Shown here: positions 26,304 through 36,677 of the stretch, piece by piece | Layout: each line of letters starts with the position of its first letter | Position numbering within the stretch: position 1 is the stretch's first letter | Source of the DNA: Pseudomonas sp. RIT409 | GTDB taxonomy: Bacteria > Pseudomonadota > Gammaproteobacteria > Pseudomonadales > Pseudomonadaceae | Direction: 5' to 3' | NCBI RefSeq assembly: GCF_003052515.2 | Contig: NZ_QARE02000010.1 | Coordinates: forward strand, 62,001 to 126,000 | DNA: 64,000 nt | Notes under the pieces: model-generated | Databases searched by the model: none | What the model saw: the letters and a program-made list of their open reading frames with translations, nothing else | What the model was told of the DNA's origin: nothing | Program-made: the position numbers and the translations under genes

Positions 26304-26339
26304 CTGGGTGCGAAGCTGCTCGCGTAGAGCGGGGTTGCG

Positions 26340-27803
26340 TTATGTCGGGAACGCGGGCGGGTTGACCCCGGCCATGTCTTCCATCACGCGGACCACCTGG
26401 CAGCTATAACCGAATTCGTTGTCGTACCAGACGTACAACACGACGCGGTTGTCGTTGCAGATGGTGGCTTCGGCGTCGACCACCCCGGCGTGGCGCGAGC
26501 CCACGAAGTCGGTGGAGACCACTTCCTGCGAGTTCACGAAGTCGATCTGCTTGTGCAGGTCCGAATAGAGCGCCGTCTGGCGCAGGTATTCGTTGACTTC
26601 GTCACGCGTGGTTTCCTGACCCAGGTTCAGGTTCAGGATGGCCATGGAGACGTTTGGCGTCGGCACGCGGATGGCGTTGCCGGTCAGCTTGCCGGCCAGC
26701 TCAGGCAGGGCCTTGGCTGCCGCGGTGGCCGCACCCGTTTCGGTGATGACCATGTTCAGCGCGGCGCTGCGGCCACGACGGTCGCCCTTGTGGAAGTTGT
26801 CGATCAGGTTCTGGTCGTTGGTGTACGAGTGAACGGTTTCGACGTGGCCATTGACGATGCCGAACTTGTCGTTGATCGCCTTGAGCACCGGCACGATGGC
26901 GTTGGTGGTGCAGGACGCCGCCGAGATGATCTTGTCATCGGCGGTGATCTGCTGATGGTTGATGCCATGAACGATGTTCTTCAGCTTGCCCTTGCCCGGT
27001 GCGGTCAGCACCACGCGATCGACGCCCGGGCATTGCAGGTGCTGGCCCAGGCCATCGGCATCGCGCCATACACCGGTGTTGTCGACCAGCAAAGCGTCCT
27101 TGATGCCGTACTGGGTGTAATCCACCTCGGTCGGATTCTTGGCGTAGATCACCTGGATCAGGTTGCCGTTGGCGGTGATGGTGTTGTTGGCTTCGTCGAC
27201 GGTGATGGTGCCGTCGAACGGGCCGTGCACCGAATCGCGGCGCAGCAGGCTCGCACGCTTGATCAGGTCGTTTTCAGCGCCCTTGCGCACGACGATGGCA
27301 CGCAGGCGCAGCCCATCGCCGCCCCCGGTTTTCTCGATCAGGATACGCGCCAGCAGGCGGCCGATGCGGCCGAAACCGTACAGCACGACGTCGGTGCCCT
27401 TGCGTGCGCCGGCATTCTGCTGACCGACGACTTCGGCCAGTTCCTCGCGCACGAACTGCTCGGCAGTGCGGCCGTTTGCCTCGGCCTTGTATTTGACGGC
27501 CAGCTTGCCCAGGTCCACCGAGGCGGCGCCCAGCTTGAGTTCGCTCATCGCTTTGATGAGCGGGAAAGTTTCGTGTACGGACAATTCGGTCGCGTCAGCC
27601 TGACGGTGACGGGCAAAGCGGTGCGCTTTGAGAATGGCGATGACTGAACGGTTGATCAGAGTACGGCCATAGATCGAACTCACCACATTGTTGTTGCGGT
27701 AGAGCTGACCGATAAGAGGGATCATCGCCTCGGCGAGCGCTTCACGATCGATCCATTCACCAAGACACTGGTCGGGCTTCTGAGTCACGGGAACCTTCCA
27801 CAT
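26340..27803 (-). CDS. gap: Glyceraldehyde-3-phosphate dehydrogenase (long form)
   Basis: A 487-residue enzyme with a Rossmann motif GFGRIG (residues 143-148), the catalytic cysteine Cys298 in ASCTTNA (296-302), and a C-terminal WYDNEFGYS motif. It has an N-terminal extension of about 135 residues compared with the usual 330-residue enzyme. This is characteristic of the Pseudomonas Gap next to mfd (PA3001 type). It converts glyceraldehyde 3-phosphate to 1,3-bisphosphoglycerate, mainly in the gluconeogenic direction. The role of the extension is unknown. It is divergent from mfd across 181 bases. Confidence 0.93.
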   Translation of the reverse strand: MWKVPVTQKPDQCLGEWIDREALAEAMIPLIGQLYRNNNVVSSIYGRTLINRSVIAILKAHRFARHRQADATELSVHETFPLIKAMSELKLGAASVDLGKLAVKYKAEANGRTAEQFVREELAEVVGQQNAGARKGTDVVLYGFGRIGRLLARILIEKTGGGDGLRLRAIVVRKGAENDLIKRASLLRRDSVHGPFDGTITVDEANNTITANGNLIQVIYAKNPTEVDYTQYGIKDALLVDNTGVWRDADGLGQHLQCPGVDRVVLTAPGKGKLKNIVHGINHQQITADDKIISAASCTTNAIVPVLKAINDKFGIVNGHVETVHSYTNDQNLIDNFHKGDRRGRSAALNMVITETGAATAAAKALPELAGKLTGNAIRVPTPNVSMAILNLNLGQETTRDEVNEYLRQTALYSDLHKQIDFVNSQEVVSTDFVGSRHAGVVDAEATICNDNRVVLYVWYDNEFGYSCQVVRVMEDMAGVNPPAFPT

Positions 27804-27984
27804 GTAGGGGCTGAAAAAAGGGACTACATTATGCTCAAGCCTTTGTTTATAAGCAATCCGGAGTTTTCATGTAGCCTGGCACTACATAATTCGGCGCCTA
27901 CGAAGACGAGCACAAAACTGACAGCGCAATGCCGATTTAGTTACAATCCCCGGCTTTGCCGCAACGCCTGGAGCCTTACCTTCC

Positions 27985-30900
27985 GTGCCCGTTCTGCGCC
28001 TACCGATTCTTCCCGCCGCCTCCGGCAAACAACTGTGGGGCAACCTGCCCGGTGCCGCCCAGAGTCTGGCGATTGCCGAGGCCGCGAGCGCCGCGAAACG
28101 CTTCACCCTGCTGCTGACCGCCGACAGCCAGAGCGCCGAGCGGCTGGAGCAGGAATTGAAGTTCTTCGCCCCCGACCTGCCAGTGCTGCACTTCCCTGAT
28201 TGGGAAACCCTGCCCTACGACCTGTTTTCGCCCCACCAGGACATCATTTCCCAGCGCATCGCCAGCCTCTATCGGCTGCCGGAGCTGGTGCACGGCGTGC
28301 TGGTGGTCCCCATCACCACCGCCTTGCACCGCCTGGCCCCGACGCAGTTCCTGCTCGGCAGCAGTCTGGTGCTGGACGTGGGCCAGAAACTCGACGTCGA
28401 AGCCATGCGCACGCGCCTGGAAGCCAGCGGCTACCGCTACGTCGACACGGTCTATGAACACGGCGAATTCACCGTGCGCGGCGCGCTGATCGATCTGTTC
28501 CCCATGGGCAGCAAGTTGCCCTACCGGATCGACCTCTTCGATGACGAAATCGAAACCCTGCGCACCTTCGAGCCGGACACTCAGCGCTCCATCGACAAGG
28601 TCGATTCGGTGCGCCTGCTGCCGGCCAAGGAATTTCCGTTGCAGAAAGAGGCCGTGGTGCGATTCAAGGCGCGTTTCCGCGAGCGCTTCGACGTCGACTT
28701 CCGCCGCAGCCCGATCTTCCAGGACCTCAACAGCGGCATTACGCCCGCGGGCATCGAGTACTACATTCCGCTGTTCTTCGAGGAAACCTCCACCCTCTTC
28801 GACTATCTCCCCCAGGACACTCAGGTGTTTTCGTTGCCAGGGATCGAAACGGCGGCGGAGACTTTCTGGAAAGACGTGCGCAACCGCTATGAAGAACGTC
28901 GTGTCGACCCGGATCGGCCGCTGCTGCCGCCTGACGAGCTTTTCCTGCCGGTGGAAGACTGCTTCGCTCGCCTGAAAAGCTGGCCACGGGTGGTGGTCAG
29001 CCAGGACGATGTGGACACCGGCGTGGGTCGCGAGCGCTTCCCGGCCCAGGCGTTACCGGACCTGGCCATCGAAGCCAAGGCCAACCAGCCGCTGGCGGCA
29101 CTGTCCCGTTTCCTGGACGGGTTCGCGGGCCGGGTGCTGTTCACTGCCGAATCGGCGGGCCGTCGGGAAGTGCTGCTGGAATTGCTCGACCGCCTGAAAC
29201 TGCGCCCGAAGACCGTGGACAGTTGGCAGGGGTTCGTCGACAGCACGGAGCGGCTGGCGATCACCATCGCGCCGCTGGACGAAGGCCTGGCGCTCGATCA
29301 ACCGGCGCTGGCACTGATCGCCGAAAGTCCGTTGTTCGGCCAACGCGTGATGCAGCGTCGTCGCCGCGACAAGCGGATGGACGGGCACGCCAACGATGCC
29401 GTGATCAAGAACCTTGCCGAGCTGCGCGAGGGCGCGCCGGTGGTGCACATCGATCATGGTGTGGGACGCTACCTGGGCCTGGCCACGCTGGAGGTGGAAA
29501 ACCAGGTCGCCGAATTTCTCATGCTGGCCTATGCCGACGACGCCAAGCTGTATGTACCGGTCGCCAACCTGCACCTGATCGCCCGCTACACCGGCAGCGA
29601 CGACGAGCTGGCGCCGTTGCATCGGTTGGGTTCCGAGGCCTGGCAGAAAGCCAAGCGCAAGGCCGCCGAGCAGGTGCGCGACGTGGCGGCCGAGCTGCTC
29701 GACATCTACGCCCGTCGCGCCGCCCGCGAAGGCTATGCCTTCGCCGATCCGAAACTGGACTACGAAACCTTCAGCGCAGGCTTTCCTTTCGAAGAAACGC
29801 CGGACCAGCAAACCACCATCGAAGCGGTGCGCGCCGACATGCTGGCGCCCAAACCAATGGACCGCCTGGTCTGCGGCGACGTGGGTTTCGGCAAGACCGA
29901 GGTGGCCATGCGCGCCGCGTTCATCGCCGTACATGGCGGTAAACAGGTGGCGATCCTCGTGCCCACCACCCTGCTTGCCCAACAGCACTACAACAGCTTT
30001 CGCGACCGCTTCGCCGACTGGCCGGTGAAGGTCGAGGTCATGAGCCGCTTCAAATCGACCAAGGAGGTCAACGCCGCCATCGCCGACCTGGCCGAGGGCA
30101 AGATCGACATCGTCATCGGCACCCACAAGCTGTTGCAGGACGACGTCAAGATCAAGAACCTGGGCCTGGTAATCATCGACGAAGAGCACCGCTTCGGGGT
30201 CCGTCAGAAGGAACAGCTCAAGGCGCTGCGCAGTGAGGTCGACATCCTGACGCTGACTGCCACGCCGATTCCCCGCACCCTTAACATGGCCGTGGCTGGC
30301 ATGCGCGACCTGTCGATCATCGCCACGCCACCCGCCCGCCGGCTGTCGGTGCGCACCTTCGTGATGGAGCAGAACAAGCCCACGGTCAAGGAAGCGCTGC
30401 TGCGTGAGCTGCTGCGTGGCGGTCAGGTCTATTACCTGCACAACGACGTCAAGACCATCGAGAAGTGCGCCGCCGATCTGGCCGAGCTGGTGCCCGAAGC
30501 GCGTATCGGCGTCGGTCACGGGCAGATGAACGAGCGCGAGCTCGAGCAGGTGATGAGTGACTTCTACCACAAGCGTTTCAATGTGCTGATCGCATCGACC
30601 ATCATCGAAACGGGCATCGACGTGCCCAGCGCCAACACCATCATCATCGAACGCGCCGACAAGTTCGGCCTGGCCCAGTTGCACCAGTTGCGTGGCCGTG
30701 TCGGGCGCAGTCACCACCAGGCTTACGCCTACCTGTTGACGCCGCCGCGCAAGCAGATCACCCCCGATGCGGAAAAGCGCCTGGAAGCCATCGCCAACAC
30801 CCAGGACCTGGGCGCGGGCTTCGTGCTGGCGACCAACGACCTGGAAATCCGCGGTGCAGGCGAATTGCTCGGCGAAGGCCAGAGCGGCCAGATCCAGGCC

Positions 30901-31449
30901 GTGGGCTTCACGCTGTACATGGAGATGCTCGAACGTGCGGTGAAGTCGATCCGCAAGGGCGAGCAGCCGAACCTGGAGCAGCCACTGGGCGGCGGGCCGG
31001 AAATCAATTTGCGGGTGCCGGGGCTGATTCCGGAGGACTACCTGCCGGACGTGCATGCGCGGCTGATTCTCTATAAACGCATCGCCAACGCGGCCGACGA
31101 AGACGGGCTCAAAGACCTTCAGGTGGAAATGATCGACCGTTTCGGCCTGCTGCCCGAACCCACCAAGAACCTGGTGCGCATGACCTTGCTCAAACTCAAG
31201 GCCGATCAACTGGGCATCCGGAAGATCGACGCAGGGCCACAAGGGGGCCGCATCGAGTTCGGCGCCGAGACCCCTGTCGACCCGCTGACGCTGATCAAGC
31301 TGATTCAAGCCCAACCCAAGCGTTACAAATTCGAAGGCGCCACGCTGTTCAAGTTCATGGTACCGATGGAACGACCCGAGGAGCGTTTCAACATCATCGA
31401 AGCGCTGCTCGAACGCCTGACACCGCAGCCCTCTACGAAATCGTCATAA
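27985..31449 (+). CDS. mfd: Transcription-repair coupling factor Mfd
   Basis: A 1154-residue protein beginning at GTG. In order it has a UvrB-homology region (residues 1-340), the CarD-like RNA-polymerase interaction domain (HIDHGVGRYLGL near 490), and a RecG-like translocase. The Walker A motif is GDVGFGKTE (631-639), with DEEH at 732-735. A TRCF domain makes up the C-terminus. It removes stalled RNA polymerase at lesions and recruits UvrA. The gap–mfd–csiV order is conserved in Pseudomonas. A short downstream gap of 9 bases suggests co-transcription with csiV. Confidence 0.97.
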   Translation: MPVLRLPILPAASGKQLWGNLPGAAQSLAIAEAASAAKRFTLLLTADSQSAERLEQELKFFAPDLPVLHFPDWETLPYDLFSPHQDIISQRIASLYRLPELVHGVLVVPITTALHRLAPTQFLLGSSLVLDVGQKLDVEAMRTRLEASGYRYVDTVYEHGEFTVRGALIDLFPMGSKLPYRIDLFDDEIETLRTFEPDTQRSIDKVDSVRLLPAKEFPLQKEAVVRFKARFRERFDVDFRRSPIFQDLNSGITPAGIEYYIPLFFEETSTLFDYLPQDTQVFSLPGIETAAETFWKDVRNRYEERRVDPDRPLLPPDELFLPVEDCFARLKSWPRVVVSQDDVDTGVGRERFPAQALPDLAIEAKANQPLAALSRFLDGFAGRVLFTAESAGRREVLLELLDRLKLRPKTVDSWQGFVDSTERLAITIAPLDEGLALDQPALALIAESPLFGQRVMQRRRRDKRMDGHANDAVIKNLAELREGAPVVHIDHGVGRYLGLATLEVENQVAEFLMLAYADDAKLYVPVANLHLIARYTGSDDELAPLHRLGSEAWQKAKRKAAEQVRDVAAELLDIYARRAAREGYAFADPKLDYETFSAGFPFEETPDQQTTIEAVRADMLAPKPMDRLVCGDVGFGKTEVAMRAAFIAVHGGKQVAILVPTTLLAQQHYNSFRDRFADWPVKVEVMSRFKSTKEVNAAIADLAEGKIDIVIGTHKLLQDDVKIKNLGLVIIDEEHRFGVRQKEQLKALRSEVDILTLTATPIPRTLNMAVAGMRDLSIIATPPARRLSVRTFVMEQNKPTVKEALLRELLRGGQVYYLHNDVKTIEKCAADLAELVPEARIGVGHGQMNERELEQVMSDFYHKRFNVLIASTIIETGIDVPSANTIIIERADKFGLAQLHQLRGRVGRSHHQAYAYLLTPPRKQITPDAEKRLEAIANTQDLGAGFVLATNDLEIRGAGELLGEGQSGQIQAVGFTLYMEMLERAVKSIRKGEQPNLEQPLGGGPEINLRVPGLIPEDYLPDVHARLILYKRIANAADEDGLKDLQVEMIDRFGLLPEPTKNLVRMTLLKLKADQLGIRKIDAGPQGGRIEFGAETPVDPLTLIKLIQAQPKRYKFEGATLFKFMVPMERPEERFNIIEALLERLTPQPSTKSS

Positions 31450-31458
31450 GGACTCACC

Positions 31459-32049
31459 ATGCGCGTGTTTCGCTCACTCGCCCTGCTGCTGACGCTGGTC
31501 GCTCCGATTGCATTGGCCGCAGAACTGGACACGGATGCGGTCGCTGCACCGGACACCTCGTTTGTCGCGGGCAATTTCAATTACCAGGTGGAGCTCATCC
31601 TGTTCCGTCAGAACGGTGAGCCGGCTGCCACCAACCAAAGGGCGCCGGAAGACTGGGCCGCAGGTGCGCAGGCCTTGGGCGCCGAGAGCAAGACCTCCAC
31701 GACCCTCGACGCTCTGGTGGGCAAACTGGCCGCCAGTCAGGGCTATCAGGTCCTGCTTCACCGGGCCTGGCAGCAGCCCCTGAGCGCCACCCCGAGCCGA
31801 GTGGCGATCAGCGACGGGCAGGCGCAATTCGGCCATTATCCGATCGAAGGCACCGTGAGCCTGAGCCTGGCGCGTTTTACCGACATCGACGCCAATTTCT
31901 GGGTCAACCAGCTCGACGATCATGGGGTGCTGGTGAGCAGCGAACGCATGCGTCAGGCAACACGTGTCAGAAATGGTGAATTGACCTATCTGGATAATGG
32001 AAGCCTGGCCATGCTGATCAAGGTTTCTCCGCTTCCAGCACCCCGCTGA
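31459..32049 (+). CDS. csiV: CsiV-family protein
   Basis: A 196-residue protein with a signal peptide (residues 1-20, ending ALAAE) and the CsiV core YQVELILFRQNGEPA...PEDW, followed by HRAWQQPL, EGTVSLSLARF and RQATRVRNGELTYLDN. CsiV proteins bind peptidoglycan and were described in Vibrio as needed for the response to non-canonical D-amino acids. In Pseudomonas the gene regularly follows mfd. A periplasmic envelope role is likely here. Confidence 0.85.
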   Translation: MRVFRSLALLLTLVAPIALAAELDTDAVAAPDTSFVAGNFNYQVELILFRQNGEPAATNQRAPEDWAAGAQALGAESKTSTTLDALVGKLAASQGYQVLLHRAWQQPLSATPSRVAISDGQAQFGHYPIEGTVSLSLARFTDIDANFWVNQLDDHGVLVSSERMRQATRVRNGELTYLDNGSLAMLIKVSPLPAPR

Positions 32050-32062
32050 CGAAGGGCAAGAC

Positions 32063-34768
32063 GTGTCATCGTTACTGGAAAAAGCCCTGTCCCTGCCATG
32101 GGAACCGTTGTTCAAGGCCCAGAGCCTGGAACGCGGGCTCAGCTATGCCCGTGAACACCGCATCGTGGTCCAGCAGTTGATGCCCGATCTGGTTCGCACG
32201 GCGTGCCGGGGGTCTGCGCTGCAGACCTACGTGCAGACCTTGCAATTCAAGGACCCCGACCGCACTCGTCACTTCGTGGTGGGGGTTTGCACCTGCCCGG
32301 TGAGAAACAACTGCAAGCACTGCGCGGCCGCGTTGTATTACTTGAGCGACCCGGAAAACAAACCCGGGGTTCTGGCCGCCGTCGAGCGGGAAAGACCGGT
32401 CGCCGAGGCCCCTGCCACGCCCAGCTCGCCGTTGCCGGAGCGTATCGAGAAAAAGATCAAGCCTCAGCCACGTCTGACACTCGCCAGTTTCGAATTCAGC
32501 GCCTACGAACCTCGCAACGGCAAAATGCAACGACACGTCCAGCATCGCGCCGCCCTGGCGTTTCGTTATCGTGAGCTGTACGCCTCAGGCATCCCGGCAC
32601 CGGGGCGGCCCAGCGATCTGCTCTGGCATCTGAAGGAGGAAACCCTGCGCCTGCGCCGCCACCTGGACCTTGAGGCGCAGTACCGCAAACAGCTTCAGGA
32701 TCTGGGTTTTCGCATCGCGACTCGCCAGAGCAAGGCCCTGCCCGACAGCGCCGGCGAAATGCTGGAACTGCCCACCGACAAGGCCTGGCTGACTTTCATG
32801 CTCGACGAATTGCCGAAACTGCGCGCGAGCGGCTGGCAGATCGAAATGGCGCCGGACTTCGGTTTTGACGTTACCCCGGTCGAGGACTGGTATGCCGTTG
32901 TCGACGAACAGCCGGAACGCGACTGGTTCGATCTGGAACTGGGGATCATCGTCAACGGCGAGCGCCTGAGCCTGTTGCCGATCCTGATCAACCTGCTGCG
33001 CACCCACCCGGAACTGATGAGCCTGGAGGGGATCGCCAAGCGTCGCGACGACGAACAATTGCTGGTGCAGCTCAACCACTTCACCCAGCGCGGCGGCGGT
33101 CCGATTCAGGTTGCGCTGCCCTACGGACGGCTGCGCCCGGTGCTTGCGACACTGGGCGACTTTTACTGGCGCGAGGACGGCAACCACTCCATCCGGGTGA
33201 AAACGGCGGATGCCGGGCGCCTCACCCACCTCGACGATATGCCCTTGGTGTGGCAAGGCGGCGACCGTCTGCGGCAATTCGCCGAACGCCTGGTCAACAT
33301 CAAGGACGCGCGGGTGACGCCCCCCGATGGCCTGAATGCCACACTGCGCCCCTACCAGCTGGAAGGTCTGAGCTGGATGCAGGCCCTGCGTGAGCTCGAA
33401 GTGGGCGGCGTGCTGGCCGACGACATGGGGCTTGGCAAAACCCTGCAGACCCTCGCCCACTTGCTCAAGGAAAAGGAGGCTGGGCGTCTGACCCATCCAG
33501 CGCTGGCGGTCATGCCGACCAGCCTGATCCCGAACTGGATGGACGAAGCGAAGCATTTCACAGCGCCACTCAAAGTGCTGGCCCTCTACGGCGCCAACCG
33601 GCACCTGGACTTCAACCGCCTGAACGAATACGACCTGATTCTGACCACCTACGCACTGCTGCCCCGAGACGTCGAGATCCTGGGCAAACAGCTGTTCCAT
33701 GTGCTGGTGCTGGATGAGGCGCAGTACATCAAGAACCCTGGCAGCAAGGCGGCGCAGGCGGCGCGCCAATTGAACGCCCGCCAGCGCCTGTGCCTGAGTG
33801 GTACCCCGCTGGAAAACCATCTGGGGGAGCTGTGGTCGTTGTTCCACTTCCTGATGCCCGGATGGCTGGGGGATGCCAAACAATTCGGCAGCAATTACCG
33901 CACCCCCATTGAGCGCCTGGGCGACGAGGCGCGCTTGCAGCACCTGAACGCGCGCATCAGGCCGTTCCTGCTGCGGCGCACCAAGGAACAGGTCGCCACC
34001 GAGTTGCCGCCGAAGACGGAAATCGTGCATTGGGTCGAGCTCAACGATGCGCAGCGTGACGTCTACGAGACCATGCGCCTGGCGATGGACAAAAAGGTGC
34101 GTGACGAGATCACCGCCAAGGGGGCGGCGCGCAGCCAGATCATCATCCTGGAAGCCTTGCTCAAGCTGCGGCAGGTTTGCTGCGACCTGCGGCTGGTGAA
34201 GAGCGCCCCGGCGACGGGGCGCCATTCCAGCTCGGCCAAGCTGGAAAGCCTGATGGATATGATCGAAGAATTGCTCGCGGAGAATCGCAGGATTCTCCTG
34301 TTCTCGCAGTTCACCTCGATGCTCGAACTGATCGAAGCCGAACTGGCTCAACGCGGTATCGCCTACGCCCTGCTGACCGGCCAGACCCGGGACCGGCGCA
34401 CCCCGGTGCAAGAGTTTCAAAGTGGCAAACGCCCGATCTTTCTGATCAGCCTCAAGGCAGGCGGTACAGGCCTAAATTTGACCGCCGCCGACACGGTGAT
34501 CCATTACGACCCCTGGTGGAACCCGGCGGCGGAAAACCAAGCGACCGATCGCGCTTACCGGATCGGGCAGGAAAAGCCGGTCTTCGTCTACAAGATGATC
34601 GCCCGCGGCACGGTGGAAGAAAAAATCCAGCACCTGCAGCAGGAGAAGTCGGCACTGGCAGCGGGCATTCTGGACGGCCGCAAGGCGGGGGACTGGAAGC
34701 TGCAAGAGGAAGACATCGAAGCGCTGTTCGCCCCGCTGCCTGCGCCGCCGAAAAAAGTGAAACGCTGA
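32063..34768 (+). CDS. SNF2-family helicase with SWIM zinc finger
   Basis: A 901-residue protein starting at GTG. A SWIM zinc finger lies at Cys76-x-Cys78...Cys84-x-His86. The helicase core starts near residue 430 with Walker A DMGLGKT (454-460, after Asp453) and the DEAQ box (551-554). The C-terminal helicase domain includes GGTGLNLTAADTVIHYDPWWNP and QATDRAYRIGQ. It is an RapA/HepA-like Swi2/Snf2 ATPase that probably remodels protein–DNA complexes. Exact role unknown. It follows csiV by 13 bases. A hairpin without a T-run follows at 34772-34793. Confidence 0.93.
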   Translation: MSSLLEKALSLPWEPLFKAQSLERGLSYAREHRIVVQQLMPDLVRTACRGSALQTYVQTLQFKDPDRTRHFVVGVCTCPVRNNCKHCAAALYYLSDPENKPGVLAAVERERPVAEAPATPSSPLPERIEKKIKPQPRLTLASFEFSAYEPRNGKMQRHVQHRAALAFRYRELYASGIPAPGRPSDLLWHLKEETLRLRRHLDLEAQYRKQLQDLGFRIATRQSKALPDSAGEMLELPTDKAWLTFMLDELPKLRASGWQIEMAPDFGFDVTPVEDWYAVVDEQPERDWFDLELGIIVNGERLSLLPILINLLRTHPELMSLEGIAKRRDDEQLLVQLNHFTQRGGGPIQVALPYGRLRPVLATLGDFYWREDGNHSIRVKTADAGRLTHLDDMPLVWQGGDRLRQFAERLVNIKDARVTPPDGLNATLRPYQLEGLSWMQALRELEVGGVLADDMGLGKTLQTLAHLLKEKEAGRLTHPALAVMPTSLIPNWMDEAKHFTAPLKVLALYGANRHLDFNRLNEYDLILTTYALLPRDVEILGKQLFHVLVLDEAQYIKNPGSKAAQAARQLNARQRLCLSGTPLENHLGELWSLFHFLMPGWLGDAKQFGSNYRTPIERLGDEARLQHLNARIRPFLLRRTKEQVATELPPKTEIVHWVELNDAQRDVYETMRLAMDKKVRDEITAKGAARSQIIILEALLKLRQVCCDLRLVKSAPATGRHSSSAKLESLMDMIEELLAENRRILLFSQFTSMLELIEAELAQRGIAYALLTGQTRDRRTPVQEFQSGKRPIFLISLKAGGTGLNLTAADTVIHYDPWWNPAAENQATDRAYRIGQEKPVFVYKMIARGTVEEKIQHLQQEKSALAAGILDGRKAGDWKLQEEDIEALFAPLPAPPKKVKR

Positions 34769-34868
34769 CGTCACGCTCCCGCGCAGGAGCGTGGCCGCAG
34801 TGACCGGCTGAAGCCCGACGTCCGATGCCGGTCGACGACGCCCCTGCGTGCCTTCGCGCTCGAAGGCC

Positions 34869-36527
34869 TCAACCTGCCAGGGCCGAGTCTTGTGTCCACT
34901 GCACGTAACACACCACCACCGGCATGCCATGCTCGGCGCAGAAGTCCAACCAGCGCAATTGGTTGTCCTGCAGCCGATCACCCGGCCCTTTTACCTCGAT
35001 CATGCGGTAGCTGCGCTGCGCCGGATAGAACTGGATCAGATCGGGCATCCCCGTGCGGTTGGCTTTGATGTCTTGCAGCAACCGGCGGAACCAGCGCTCG
35101 AGGTGATGCGGCGCAAGGCAATGGAGTGCCTGTTCCAAGAGCGCCGGGGTCAGCGCTCCCCAGGACACGAACGGCGATTGCAGGCCGAATTTATCCAGAT
35201 AACACTGCCGGATCGTCGAGAGGTAACGCTCGTCACCGAGCTGGCTCAGGCACGCCTCGAACAGGTCCGCACGCCGGGTGTAGAAGTCCGGGCTGTAGAG
35301 GTCGCTTGGCGCACTGTGGAAGGGATGAAAGAACGCCCCCGGCACTGGCGCGAACACCGCTGGCCAGCACAGCAGGCCGAACAGTGAATTGATCAGCGCA
35401 TTCTCGACGTAATGCACTTCACTGCCCTCTTCGCTCAGGTGCAACTGAATCAGTTTCTCGACGCTGTGACCAGGCAGCGGCATCACGCTCAGGTCGAGCC
35501 GGGTCACCGCGCGCGTCACGCGCCTGCCCGTCGCGCCCTGACCGAGCTTTTTCAGCAGACGAGGCTGGATACGCAACAAGTGCTGGGATTCCGCTTCGTT
35601 TTCAGGGGCCGCTTGCGCCTGTTGCAACAGGACAAGCGCTTGCGCGTAGTGACCGGAACGCTCCAGCACCCGGATTCTGCGCACCCGCGCGCCGGGATAA
35701 CGGGACTGTTCATAGACCGCCAGCGCCAGGGTCAGGTCCTGATCGCGTTCGGCCTGGTAACCGATCTGGTACAGCAGCTTGGCGCGACGCATCGCCAGCC
35801 AGGGGTTATCCGTGCGGATGGCCAGTGCCTGAGCCGCCAGTTCGCTGAGCACGGCGCTGTCATCCAGCGCCTGTCGGCAAAGGTGCAATGCGAGGCAGAC
35901 GTCAATATCGGCGCGCTGACTGATGCCTCGCGACTCGACGGAAAATTCGACTTTTTCGTAACGGTAGATGCCCAGGTCAGCGAGGACGAATTCGGACCAT
36001 TCCTGATGCAGATTGCCGAAATACAACAGCCGAAGGCGATCGCACAGGGGCATGATTTCCAGCGAAAAGACCACCTCTTCCATGCCTGCAAACCATTCGG
36101 CCAAGGGCAGTGGCGCCGGATAGTGCGGCACCAACCGCTCCAGCAGTTGGGCCTTCTTCTCGGTGCTTTTGGGGGCGTGAACAGTGAAACACTGCGTCAG
36201 TTCCTCCTTGCGCAACAATGCAAACAGCGCCTGGAGGTCCAGAAGCGGCGTGTCGTCGACCCAGCCGCGTTCGATCAACGGCGCGACCGCCCGATGAACG
36301 TCACCGATCTCTGCGTAGTTCAGCTTGCTGGTACGGAACAACGTGCCCTTGCGCATGATCATGCGCACCAGCAGCGCCTGGGCGGCTTGGGGCAAATCGG
36401 CGAATGCTCCAATGAAGCGCTGCTCTTCAGGGTCGAGCAGGTCGTCATAACGCTGGGCGATCCACGTGAGGGCCTGGCGAAAATTCTCGAGGTAGTAAAA
36501 CGGATTGTCGAGGGGCAAAAGGCTCAC
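34869..36527 (-). CDS. FAN1-type VRR-NUC nuclease
   Basis: A 552-residue protein. The C-terminal VRR-NUC domain has the PD-(D/E)XK active site: Asp496 (GMPDL), Glu511 and Lys513 (EVKGPGDRL), then Gln in the DNQLRW segment. An N-terminal SAP-like/winged-helix region and a central TPR-like domain precede it, as in the crystallised Pseudomonas FAN1. It is a 5' flap endonuclease/exonuclease involved in interstrand crosslink repair. It faces the SNF2 gene convergently and is divergent from the deoxyribosyltransferase-like gene. Confidence 0.92.
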   Translation of the reverse strand: MSLLPLDNPFYYLENFRQALTWIAQRYDDLLDPEEQRFIGAFADLPQAAQALLVRMIMRKGTLFRTSKLNYAEIGDVHRAVAPLIERGWVDDTPLLDLQALFALLRKEELTQCFTVHAPKSTEKKAQLLERLVPHYPAPLPLAEWFAGMEEVVFSLEIMPLCDRLRLLYFGNLHQEWSEFVLADLGIYRYEKVEFSVESRGISQRADIDVCLALHLCRQALDDSAVLSELAAQALAIRTDNPWLAMRRAKLLYQIGYQAERDQDLTLALAVYEQSRYPGARVRRIRVLERSGHYAQALVLLQQAQAAPENEAESQHLLRIQPRLLKKLGQGATGRRVTRAVTRLDLSVMPLPGHSVEKLIQLHLSEEGSEVHYVENALINSLFGLLCWPAVFAPVPGAFFHPFHSAPSDLYSPDFYTRRADLFEACLSQLGDERYLSTIRQCYLDKFGLQSPFVSWGALTPALLEQALHCLAPHHLERWFRRLLQDIKANRTGMPDLIQFYPAQRSYRMIEVKGPGDRLQDNQLRWLDFCAEHGMPVVVCYVQWTQDSALAG

Positions 36528-36677
36528 AACGGGGTCACACTGGCAGCCATGAAAACGGTGAGGATACTGTTTATCCGTACAGAGTCCACCCCCGATTGCC
36601 GTCTTGGCTGCATGAGCTGATCAATGGCAACTGAAGTTGCCGCTAGAATGCCCGGATCTTCTTCCAAGGACCTCCCG

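Noticed and set aside
29053-31314. 753-codon open frame antisense to mfd
   Set aside because: It mirrors the GC-rich mfd coding sequence on the other strand and has no recognisable domain; mfd itself has full motifs.
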